Source of the DNA: Pseudomonadota bacterium
Lineage (GTDB): Bacteria > Pseudomonadota > Gammaproteobacteria > Burkholderiales > Burkholderiaceae_E
Direction of reading: 5' to 3'
Length of the DNA stretch: 53,839 nt
Assembly: GCA_029779435.1 (NCBI GenBank)
Contig: JAKPAM010000060.1
Location: 1-53,839 of the forward strand
Shown here: piece by piece, positions 17,205 through 25,246 of the stretch
Position numbering within the stretch: position 1 is the first letter of the stretch
How the letters are laid out: each line of letters begins with the position of its first letter
The notes under the pieces: generated by a model
Seen by the model: only the letters and a program-made list of their open reading frames with translations
Told to the model about the DNA's origin: nothing
Databases searched by the model: none
Program-made: the position numbers and the translations under genes

Positions 17205-19244
17205 ATGGATTTCGTCACCTCCATCGATCCCAAAGATCAGGCTAATGGCCTGGCGCGACGCGGACTCCCCGCCAAGCGGCTGGTCGCCATTGCCGTGCTG
17301 GCCCTCGCCCAGGCTGCATGCGGCGGCGGCGGCGGGGGTGGCGACAGCCCGGCACCGGGCGGAGACAACAATCCGCCGACCGATCCCGTCGTCCCGGGGC
17401 CGTTCACGATCGGCGGCACGGTCAGCGGCCTGACCGGCGCCGGCCTGGCTCTGCAGAACAACGGCGGCGATACGCTGACGGTCGCCGCCAATAGCACGTC
17501 GTTCTCGTTCGCCACCGCGGTCGCCAACGGCACTGCTTATGCGGTGACGATCAGTCAACAGCCGGCAGCGCAGACATGCTCGGTCGGCGATGGCAGCGGC
17601 ACGGCGTCGGCCAATGTCACCAACGTAACGATCTCCTGCGTGGCATTGAGCCCGCTGGGCGCGCCGACCGCGTCCGTGCCCGGTGGCGATACGGCTGCCT
17701 CGCGCCTGCCGGCCGTGGCCGTGGCTTTCGACAGCGCCCTGAATCCGGCGACCGTCGATGCCACCAACGTGACGCTGACCAGCCCGAATGGCGCCGTACC
17801 GGCGGCCGTGGCGCTGAGCTCCGACGGCAAGACCATCACGATCACGCCGGCCGCCAGGCTGCTGCCGTTGACGGCCTACACGATCAACGTGGCGACCGCG
17901 GTACAGAGCGCGGGTGGCGCTCCGCTGGGCGCCGCGTTCACGCATTCGTTCACCACGGCGGACGGGGTATGGCAGCCCGCGGCCGATGCCAGCACGGTCA
18001 GCACGACGGCCAGTGAATCGCCTGCATTCGCCATGGCTCCGAATGGCGATGCGGTCGCGGTCTGGATCGAGGGCGCCACGGTCAAGGCCGCCAAGTACAC
18101 CGCCGCGACCGGCACGTGGTCGACCCCCGCCGAACTCGCCGCGTCGGGCGTGGCGAGCGGAGATCAATCGAACAATGCGGTCGCGATCGACAAGGACGGC
18201 AACGCCGTTGCCGTCTGGTCGCAGGGTGGGAGTGCCACGCTTCATTCGGCGATCTTGAAGAGCGGCGAGACCACCTGGGAAACAGCCGACACGACGGCAT
18301 TGACCCTCTACAATTTCCACGCACCCAGGATCGTGTTCGATGCCGCGGGCAAGGCCGTGGTCGCGTTCATGGCGGCGGAAGGGGCGCCTGCCCAATATCA
18401 TCTGTACGGCAGTGAACTCGCGGCCGATGGCACCGCCTGGAGCGCCCAGGTCGCGCTAAGCGGTACCGATCCGATCACCAGCTATGAACCGGCTTCCCAA
18501 CAACCGGTCCAGATGGTGGTCGACGCGACGGGTGCCGCGACGGTGCTGTGGACGCAAAGTACGGCTGTCGGCGGCGCCGATCCGCGTCTGTACTCGATCA
18601 CGCGTTCGGCAGCGGGTACGTGGGGAAGCATGAGCGCCGCGCTCGATGCCGCCGCGCCGACCGACGTCGAGCAACCCCGGCTGAGTGTGGATGCCGACGG
18701 CACGTTGACGGCGGCGTGGCTGGAGACGACAGGCGGTGTGAAGCAGGTGTTCGCGAACCGTCGCGCCGCGGGAGGTGCCTGGGAAACCGCCCCGACGACT
18801 CCGCTGGATGGCACCCAAACGCAAGATGCCACATCGGTCGCGGTTGCCAGCGGCGGCAGCGGTCATGCGATGGTCGCCTGGGAACGTTCGCCCGATGGGG
18901 TGGTCGGCCGGCAAGTGTATGCCGCGCAGTATTCCGGATCCGCGTGGGGCACGCCTTCGGACCAGATCGACAACGCAACGACCACCGTCGGCCCCGTCTA
19001 TCTGACGATGGACGCCGCCGGCAACGCGATCGCGTCGTGGCCGCAACTGGATGCGGGCCCCAACTACTACCCGGCAGTGGCGCGGTACGTGGCCAACGGC
19101 ACCGGCGCCGGTTGGAGCACGGCCGCTCCGGCGGGCACCAAGGCCATCGATGGGAACGCCAGCGGCCTGAGCGTGGATGCCTCCGGTTCGGCGCTGCTGT
19201 TGTGGACCGGCTCCGAAGGCGTGTACGCGAACAGCTTCAAGTGA
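17205..19244 (+). CDS. Large surface lipoprotein with Ig-like domain and WQP/DGNAVAVW repeats
   Basis: 679 residues from the ATG at 17205, which has an AAAGG site; an earlier in-frame ATG has none. A hydrophobic signal (26-38) ends at Cys39 followed by seven glycines; the -3 residue is Gln, a little unusual for a lipobox. Residues about 65-140 are a GTVSGLTGAGLALQNNGG-type domain common in Burkholderiales lipoproteins. Next comes a SbsA-like Ig (Big_5) domain (about 150-250), then repeats with APNGDAVAVW, DKDGNAVAVW and DADGTLTAAW cores that suggest a beta-propeller. Function unknown. It lies between two RTX genes on the opposite strand, and could be a surface partner of them. Confidence 0.85.
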   Translation: MDFVTSIDPKDQANGLARRGLPAKRLVAIAVLALAQAACGGGGGGGDSPAPGGDNNPPTDPVVPGPFTIGGTVSGLTGAGLALQNNGGDTLTVAANSTSFSFATAVANGTAYAVTISQQPAAQTCSVGDGSGTASANVTNVTISCVALSPLGAPTASVPGGDTAASRLPAVAVAFDSALNPATVDATNVTLTSPNGAVPAAVALSSDGKTITITPAARLLPLTAYTINVATAVQSAGGAPLGAAFTHSFTTADGVWQPAADASTVSTTASESPAFAMAPNGDAVAVWIEGATVKAAKYTAATGTWSTPAELAASGVASGDQSNNAVAIDKDGNAVAVWSQGGSATLHSAILKSGETTWETADTTALTLYNFHAPRIVFDAAGKAVVAFMAAEGAPAQYHLYGSELAADGTAWSAQVALSGTDPITSYEPASQQPVQMVVDATGAATVLWTQSTAVGGADPRLYSITRSAAGTWGSMSAALDAAAPTDVEQPRLSVDADGTLTAAWLETTGGVKQVFANRRAAGGAWETAPTTPLDGTQTQDATSVAVASGGSGHAMVAWERSPDGVVGRQVYAAQYSGSAWGTPSDQIDNATTTVGPVYLTMDAAGNAIASWPQLDAGPNYYPAVARYVANGTGAGWSTAAPAGTKAIDGNASGLSVDASGSALLLWTGSEGVYANSFK

Positions 19245-19260
19245 TGCCGGGTCGACAGTA

Positions 19261-19299
19261 GTCGAACCGCTGGGTCGCCAAGCGACCCGGCCGTTCGAC
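19261..19299 (+). terminator. Long hairpin after the lipoprotein gene
   Basis: Nested arms GTCGAAC/GTTCGAC (outer, 7 bp) and GGGTCGC/GCGACCC (inner, 7 bp, 3-base loop) begin 16 bases after the lipoprotein stop. No T-run follows, so termination may depend on Rho or on the second hairpin downstream. Confidence 0.5.
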
Positions 19300-19321
19300 C
19301 GGTCTCCTCGGAGACTTCGCC

Positions 19322-19343
19322 GCGGGCCCCTTTCGGGGCCCGC
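19322..19343. terminator. Strong GC hairpin between convergent genes
   Basis: Perfect 9-bp arms GCGGGCCCC and GGGGCCCGC with loop TTTC. It sits between the convergent lipoprotein and RTX 3 genes and could act for either strand. There is no T-run on either side. Confidence 0.5.
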
Positions 19344-19378
19344 TGTGCATTGGAGCGCGACAACGGAACCCGAAGTCG

Positions 19379-19474
19379 CCCCATCGCCCCATCGCCCCAT
19401 CGCCCCATCGCCCCGGAGCCCCATCGCCCCATCGCCCCGGAGCCCCATCGCCCCGGAGCCCCGGAGCCCCGGAG
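19379..19474. repeat. 12-unit octamer array with GGGG every 8 bases on the minus strand
   Basis: Twelve perfect tandem octamers of two kinds, A=CCCCATCG and B=CCCCGGAG, in the order A A A A B A A B A B B B. The array starts after the second hairpin and ends 3 bases from the RTX protein 3 stop codon. On the minus strand, which is the RTX 3 transcript strand, it reads GGGG at a regular 4-base spacing twelve times, a strong G-quadruplex pattern. It is not a CRISPR: there are no spacers. Confidence 0.95.
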
Positions 19475-19477
19475 CGC

Positions 19478-22231
19478 TCAAGCGAGCAACAGCCCCTGCG
19501 CCGATGCGTCGGCCAGCAGCCGATGGCTCAATCCATCGGACGTCATCACCAACAGGTGCGAGGCGATCAGCTCGGCGACCGAGTCGTTGTCCGCGGTGGT
19601 GGCCACGCCTTCGAGCGTGACCGACCCGATCGCCTGGCCGGCGGCATCGAACAGTTCCAGCCGCAGGTCGACTCCCGGAGTCGACGCGATGGCCAGGCGC
19701 TGCCCTCCCGCGACGGCCAGGTCGTCCGCGCCCAGGTTCTGGTCGCCGAAACGGCCGTCGACGGATGCCGTATCCGGCCGGTGCGACGTGCCCGCGGCAT
19801 CCAGGACGTCGATCAACGCGATCCGGTCATGGGCGACGTCGAAATCCTTGATGACGTCGTGCCCGTTGTCCACCCGCATCGAATAGACGAAGGTGTCGCG
19901 CGCGGCGTCCGGCGTTCCGGCCGCTCCGCCGTACAGGATGTCGTCGCCGCCCTGGCCCATCAGTACGTCGGCGCCGTCGCCGCCCGCGATCGTCTGCGCG
20001 CCGTCGGGCGCGATGGCCTGCAGGTCGGCCGACAGCACCCGCACGCCCGGGTCGTTATCGGTGGTGCTGGTGCTGTTGAAGGTCTCGATCCGCACCAGCG
20101 TGCCCGCTGTACTCGCGGCGCCGGTGACCGTCCACGTCCAGGTCTGCGCATCGCCGGTGCCGGTCACCGTCGGCGCTCCGCTGGTCCATTGGCCCGCACC
20201 GCCGGCCGCCGTGCCGTCGAACACCGCCAACGGCACGCTGTCCGAACCCACGTAGATCTTGAACGAGGCCTGGCTGGCATCGAGTCCCGCGACGCTCATC
20301 GACAACGTGTACGACGCGCCCGGCGCGGTCGGAACGATCTGCTCGATGCCGCTGCCGCCGTATTCGTGCAACACCGAGGTGTCCCAGCCCCGCGCGCGGC
20401 CATCCCCGTCGAATGCATAGGCGACGAACGAATGCCCGTCGGTGCCGCGCCCCGGCACGCCGAAGCCGTCGACGAAGTAGCTGCCCATCACCTGCGCCAC
20501 GAAGGTGTCGGGATCGTCGGAGCCATGTACGGGCGCGGGGCTGCCGTCGAAGGTCGCACCGCTGCCGAGCGGCGTCCATCCGATCGATGCGGGCGCGGTG
20601 AAGCCGTCGCTGCCCCAGCCGCTGGTACGGTTGGTGCCGCCCACCGACGTCGTATCGCGCAGATCCCAGAACTGGAAATGCCCGTTGCGAAGACCGCCAC
20701 CGGCGTCGCCGACCAGCACGTCGGATCCGGCATCTCCGCTCAGCGTCGATGCGCCGCCGCCGACTCGCATGACGGGTGGCGCGAACGTGATCCGGCCACC
20801 GCCGTTGCCGGCCGCATCCCGCGCGGCGATCGACATCGATGCGCCGAGATCCGCCAGCGGCACGTCGACGGACCACGCCCCCGTCGCGTCGGCATGCGCA
20901 GTCAGGTCGGCAGTGAAAACACCCGGCGCGCCATCGCGGCCGAGATCGACGAGGACCTGCGCACCGGCTTCGGCCTGCCCGCTCAGCGTGCGATGGAGGA
21001 TCGATACGTTCTCGACCGCCGCCGGCGCGATGCGATCGACGTCGACCGCGAACGCCGGCGAGGACACGCTGGCATTGCCGAACGCATCGGAGGCGATGGC
21101 AGTGACCGTCACGCCCGCGCCGTCGGCGGGCACGGCGGCACCATGATCGACGGTCAGCGTCCAGTTGCCCGACCCGTCGGCGCGCACCGCACCATAAGTG
21201 ACGTTACCGAAGCGCACGACGACCTGGCTGCCCGGCTCGGCGTGCCCGCGGATCTCGAAACCCGCGTTATCGGCGAGCACGGCGGCATTGACGGTGTGGC
21301 CCAGGCCGACATGATCGACGACGGGGACCGCGGGCGGCGTCAGGTCGACGCTAAGGACGCGCGCGTCGGTGGCTGGCCCTCTCTGCCCATCGGCTCCGGT
21401 GGCCTGAGCCGTCAGCGGCGCCGTGCCATCGGCCAGCGCGGCACGCTCGAACGTGACGGCCCAGCGACCGTCGGCATCGGCCACCCCATCGCGCGCGGCA
21501 CCGCCGAGGTGGACCGTGATGGTTTCGCCCGCGTGCGCGGTGCCCTGGACTTGGACGGCTCCGGTCGCGGTCTGCGACGCGGTCTCGATGACGGGGGCCG
21601 AGGGCGCCGGCGAGCCGGCACCATTGCCGTTGCCGGTCCCGCCGCCGCCGCCGCCGGAGGGATTATCGCCGGAGCCGGTGCCCGTCCCGGCGCCGTTTCC
21701 GGCTCCGGCCGAGTCATTTCCGCCACCGGCATTGGCACCCCCACCACCGCCACCGCCGCCTCCACCCGCCGCGACACCGACGACGGCCACGCCGAGCAAC
21801 GCGCCACCGACGGTCGCGGGCGTCATCGCCAACCCGGCCCCCGACGCGGGCGCCAGCGACGCCGCGGCGGGATCGGCGCCGTACATCAGCATCTGCCCAT
21901 CGGCCAGCAGCGCGATCGGGCGGGAAGCGGGAGTGACCGTCGGCGGCGAACCCGACAGAGCGCCGGTCTCGATCGCCAGTGCGCAGAACGCCTCGGGTGT
22001 GCACGAGCCGTAGAAGTCGCTCAGTTCGACGAGCCGCCCATCCTCGAGCCCATCGACCAGCAGCGAATCGCCGATGCGCTTGACGCGCACGTTGACCGGC
22101 GATCGGCCCGTCGCGGCGTCGATGACACGGACGGTATCGCCCGGCATGACGCTGACCTTGGTCCGGGCCTGCGTGATCGGATGGGCGATGACCGCGCCGT
22201 CGCCCTTCGTGATTTCGAGCGTAAGTGCCAA
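19478..22231 (-). CDS. RTX protein 3: BapA-prefix, three Ig-like domains, type I secretion signal
   Basis: 917 residues, TTG start with a GGAGCAG site. Order: prefix-like domain (VELSDFYGSC near 70-79); hydrophobic segment and Gly tract (GGGGGGGGGGANAGGG); Gly/Asn linker; three Ig-like domains (VQGTAHAGE, IRGHAEPGS and LSGQAEAGA cores), the most of the four paralogues; RTX block GGASTLSGDAGSDVLVGDAGG; embedded module starting NGHFQFWDLRD; RTX block GGDGADVLMGQGGDDILYGG; and the target C-terminus FVYSMRVDNGHDVIKDF. The TTG start is rare, but the N-terminal match to the paralogues supports it. A 12-unit GGGG octamer array begins 3 bases after the stop on the transcript strand. Confidence 0.9.
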   Translation of the reverse strand: MALTLEITKGDGAVIAHPITQARTKVSVMPGDTVRVIDAATGRSPVNVRVKRIGDSLLVDGLEDGRLVELSDFYGSCTPEAFCALAIETGALSGSPPTVTPASRPIALLADGQMLMYGADPAAASLAPASGAGLAMTPATVGGALLGVAVVGVAAGGGGGGGGGGANAGGGNDSAGAGNGAGTGTGSGDNPSGGGGGGTGNGNGAGSPAPSAPVIETASQTATGAVQVQGTAHAGETITVHLGGAARDGVADADGRWAVTFERAALADGTAPLTAQATGADGQRGPATDARVLSVDLTPPAVPVVDHVGLGHTVNAAVLADNAGFEIRGHAEPGSQVVVRFGNVTYGAVRADGSGNWTLTVDHGAAVPADGAGVTVTAIASDAFGNASVSSPAFAVDVDRIAPAAVENVSILHRTLSGQAEAGAQVLVDLGRDGAPGVFTADLTAHADATGAWSVDVPLADLGASMSIAARDAAGNGGGRITFAPPVMRVGGGASTLSGDAGSDVLVGDAGGGLRNGHFQFWDLRDTTSVGGTNRTSGWGSDGFTAPASIGWTPLGSGATFDGSPAPVHGSDDPDTFVAQVMGSYFVDGFGVPGRGTDGHSFVAYAFDGDGRARGWDTSVLHEYGGSGIEQIVPTAPGASYTLSMSVAGLDASQASFKIYVGSDSVPLAVFDGTAAGGAGQWTSGAPTVTGTGDAQTWTWTVTGAASTAGTLVRIETFNSTSTTDNDPGVRVLSADLQAIAPDGAQTIAGGDGADVLMGQGGDDILYGGAAGTPDAARDTFVYSMRVDNGHDVIKDFDVAHDRIALIDVLDAAGTSHRPDTASVDGRFGDQNLGADDLAVAGGQRLAIASTPGVDLRLELFDAAGQAIGSVTLEGVATTADNDSVAELIASHLLVMTSDGLSHRLLADASAQGLLLA

Positions 22232-22343
22232 GACTGCTCCCCCGTGCTTCGCTTGGTGTCCGTTCGGAATACGGATCGCTTCCGGTTGAATATCCGGTAA
22301 GTGTAAACACCTGCGAGGGAGAGCCGGGTCAGGTCACGGGTTC

Positions 22344-24992
22344 TCAGACCACGGTCGAGCCCAACGACGAGGGCGACGCCAGCAGACGCTCGCTGAAGCC
22401 GTCCTGCGTCAGCACCAGATAGCCTTGGTCGATCAGTTCCTGCACGGAGTCGTTGGCCGCGCCGTAGGTCACGCCGCGCAGGGTGACCGACCCTCTGTCC
22501 ACGCCGCCGCCGACGAACGAGATCCGGACATTGCCGCCATCCGAATCGATCGTCAGGTACTGGGCAGCGCTGGTCGCCTGCGTCAGATCGGCTGCGGTGA
22601 GGTTGGTGTCGGCATGGTTGGTGGTACCGGCGGGCTGCCGGTAGGTGACGCCGCCACCGGCACCGGTCACCGCATACAGCGAGTCGATGTCCTGGTGCGT
22701 ACCGGCGGTATCGAGCAGATCGATGATCGCGATCCGATCGGTGCCGGGGCGAAAGTCCATGACCGTGTCGCGGCCGTTGGCCTCGCGCATCGAGTAGACG
22801 AACACGTTGTGCGAATCCGCATGGTGGCCGTCGATCGAATCGCCCCATAGCACGTCGTTGCCGCCCTGCCCCCACAACAGGTCGTTACCGCGCCCGCCGA
22901 CCAGCGTGTCGTCGCCATCGGCCGGTCCGTGCGCCGTCAACGTGACCTGCTCGACGTTGGCGACGTAGGCGCCATACCAGTTCTGGTAACCGCCCGTCGT
23001 GTACGCCGTGTCGTGGAACGTGCGGATCTCCAGTTCCGTCGCCGTCGCGCCCGGACGGCCGACGACCTCGAAATTCCAGGTCTGGTCCGGGCCGGACGCG
23101 GTGTTCGCCGGCCCGCCTTCGACCCAGCGATGCTGGGTGCCGTCGTACAGGCCGATCCGGTCGCCGTTCCAGCGGATCTCGAACGTCGTGCCGCGCTGAC
23201 CGGCGTCCTGCACGAGGTTCGTGACATCCATCGACAACGTGTACGTCGTGCCGCCCTTGGTGAGGATCGCCTGCGAGATCGAGCCGGCGCCGGTATTGTC
23301 GGCGGCGACGGTCTCCCAGTGATAGTGGCCCATCCGCACGCTGTTGCCCGCGCCGTACTCGAATGCCGTGCCGACCAGATGCGAATCCAGGTCGGTGCCA
23401 CGGCTGTCCGGATCACCCATCACCTGTTCGCGGCCGGTGGCCGGCTGGTAAGTCGCGTAAGTCGAGCCGATCGTCCAGCCGATCGGCGCGCCCGAAACGA
23501 TGAAGGCCCCCGAACCATCCTTGTGCAGCAAGGTGCCTGCCGCCGCGCCGCGCAGATCCCAGTACTCGAACTGATAGTTGCGCACGCTGCCCGCGTCGCC
23601 GCCGATCAGGATGTCGTTACCCGTGCCGCCCTGGATCGTCTGCGCGCCGGCGCCACCGATGATCGTGTCGCCGCCGGCGTTGCCGGTCACGACGACCGGC
23701 ACCGTGACCGTGCGCGGGTCCGAGTGATTGCCGGCGGCGTCGGTGGCGATCACCGTCAACGTCTGGCCGGACGTGAACACATGGCCGGGCACCGTGTACG
23801 CGAGGCCGTTGGCCGACACCACGGCGGCGATCGTCGCCGTGCCGTCGCTGACCGTGACGGTGCCGGCCGCCGCGCTCAACGTGCCGCTCAGCGCCCCCTG
23901 AGCACTGACGACCGCGCTCGCCACGGCGGGTGCGACGGTGTCGATCGCGACCGCATGGACCGTCTCGCCGCTGATGTTGCCGGCGGCGTCGGTCGCGGTG
24001 ACGCGCACCGGGGCGTTCGCGCTATCGGTCGGCAGGTCGGCCCGGGCGATCGTGACGGACCAATTCTGGTCGGACCCGGCATGCGTGGTCACCGTGTGGC
24101 CGCCCCACGTGATCGTCACCGTGCTGCCCGCCTCGGCCGTGCCACTGATGACGACGCCCGCCTGGGCCTCCGCGCGATTGACGATGTCGTCACCAGCGAC
24201 GATCCCCACGCCGGGCTTGGCCGGCGGCGTGGTGTCGACGGGTTGGGTTGCGCCACCGGCGTCACCACTGCCGCCGCCACTGCCGCCATCGGAGCCGGAT
24301 GCGCTGGGCAATCCGCCATCCGTATGATCCGGGCCTTTGTCGCCCGTGCCCGCCGTACCGGCATCGCCGCCCGCGTGGCCCGTGCCGCCGGCGTTGCCTG
24401 CGCCATTCGCGTTGCCCGCACTACCGGCATCGCCCGTCGCGCCCGTGTTGCCGGCACCATGGTCCGCACTATCCGCCGCGGCATTGCCGCCGCCTCCTCC
24501 GCCTCCTCCGCCGCCACCCGCGGCCGCGCCCAACGCGGCGGTGCCCAACAGCACGCCACCGATCGTGGCAGGCGTCATGACGGCAGCGCCGGCCGCTGCG
24601 GCACCACCGGCCGTCGCAGCCGATCCGCTCGTCGCGGCACCGGCCACCGCATCGCTGGCCTGGGCGAGCGCGGTCGTATCGGCGGCCTGCGCGACCATCA
24701 CGTCGGCGGACGTCACCGTCGATTCGGCATCCAATTGCAGCACGCACGAGCGGCCGTCGGCGCACTCGTCGAAGAAGCGGCTCAACTCGACGGCCTGGTC
24801 ATCGGGGAGCCCCTCGACCCACAGCGATTTGCCCGCCTGCCGGACGCGCAGGTTGCCGGCGGGCCGACCCGTGGCGGAATCCAGCACCCGGACGGTATCG
24901 CCTGGCATCACTTCGACGGATGAGAGCGTGCGCGTCAGCGGTGTCGAAACGATGTTGCCGCCGGACTGGGTGATGTGCAGGGTCAAAGCCAC
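22344..24992 (-). CDS. RTX protein 4: BapA-prefix, two Ig-like domains, type I secretion signal
   Basis: 882 residues from the GTG at 24992, which has an AAGGA site and gives the shared VALTLHIT N-terminus; a longer frame to 25070 is open but lacks support. Order: prefix-like domain (VELSRFFDEC); hydrophobic segment and Gly tract; Gly/Ala/Asn linker; two Ig-like domains (ISGTAEAGS, LSGTLSAAA); RTX block; embedded module starting NYQFEYWDLRG, the most divergent start of the four; RTX block GGRGNDLLWGQGGNDVLWG; and the target C-terminus NVFVYSMREANGRDTVMDF. It is 112 bases upstream of RTX 3 on the same strand, so the two may share a transcript. Confidence 0.9.
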   Translation of the reverse strand: MALTLHITQSGGNIVSTPLTRTLSSVEVMPGDTVRVLDSATGRPAGNLRVRQAGKSLWVEGLPDDQAVELSRFFDECADGRSCVLQLDAESTVTSADVMVAQAADTTALAQASDAVAGAATSGSAATAGGAAAAGAAVMTPATIGGVLLGTAALGAAAGGGGGGGGGGGNAAADSADHGAGNTGATGDAGSAGNANGAGNAGGTGHAGGDAGTAGTGDKGPDHTDGGLPSASGSDGGSGGGSGDAGGATQPVDTTPPAKPGVGIVAGDDIVNRAEAQAGVVISGTAEAGSTVTITWGGHTVTTHAGSDQNWSVTIARADLPTDSANAPVRVTATDAAGNISGETVHAVAIDTVAPAVASAVVSAQGALSGTLSAAAGTVTVSDGTATIAAVVSANGLAYTVPGHVFTSGQTLTVIATDAAGNHSDPRTVTVPVVVTGNAGGDTIIGGAGAQTIQGGTGNDILIGGDAGSVRNYQFEYWDLRGAAAGTLLHKDGSGAFIVSGAPIGWTIGSTYATYQPATGREQVMGDPDSRGTDLDSHLVGTAFEYGAGNSVRMGHYHWETVAADNTGAGSISQAILTKGGTTYTLSMDVTNLVQDAGQRGTTFEIRWNGDRIGLYDGTQHRWVEGGPANTASGPDQTWNFEVVGRPGATATELEIRTFHDTAYTTGGYQNWYGAYVANVEQVTLTAHGPADGDDTLVGGRGNDLLWGQGGNDVLWGDSIDGHHADSHNVFVYSMREANGRDTVMDFRPGTDRIAIIDLLDTAGTHQDIDSLYAVTGAGGGVTYRQPAGTTNHADTNLTAADLTQATSAAQYLTIDSDGGNVRISFVGGGVDRGSVTLRGVTYGAANDSVQELIDQGYLVLTQDGFSERLLASPSSLGSTVV

Positions 24993-25221
24993 GAAGCGTC
25001 CTTGTCGAGAAGAGGAATGGATTCGTCGGGTCGTATCGATCGATGCAGCACCGTTGCAGCACCGGATCACTCGATCGACGGTGACGGGAATTTATCCAAG
25101 CCTCGGCGACGCGTCCGTGCGATATGCAACAGACCGGCATCGACAAGCACGCCCGAATCGTGCGGAGCGGCGATGAGCGCGCGAAAAGTGCCGGCGGCAA
25201 AGACACGCAATGACACCCCGC

Positions 25222-25237
25222 CCGCCGTGATAGGCGG
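25222..25237 (-). terminator. Small hairpin after the BenE-like gene
   Basis: CCGCC and GGCGG arms with loop GTGATA lie just past the transporter stop, without a T-run. It is a weak terminator candidate within the 254-base gap (24993-25246) that also carries the RTX protein 4 leader. Nothing else is visible in the gap. Confidence 0.3.
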
Positions 25238-25246
25238 CGGCGCGAT

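Noticed and set aside
19379..19474. Octamer array as a CRISPR
   Set aside because: The units are perfect back-to-back 8-mers without unique spacers and no cas genes are near.
22929..24923. Long plus-strand frame opposite RTX protein 4
   Set aside because: Antisense shadow of the RTX gene; the Arg/Ala-rich product has no recognisable features.
6461..24992. LapG-type cleavage sites in the RTX proteins
   Set aside because: AAAG strings occur in three Ala-rich regions but are expected by chance there, and RTX 3 lacks one. The prefix is BapA/LapF-like, not the LapA retention module.
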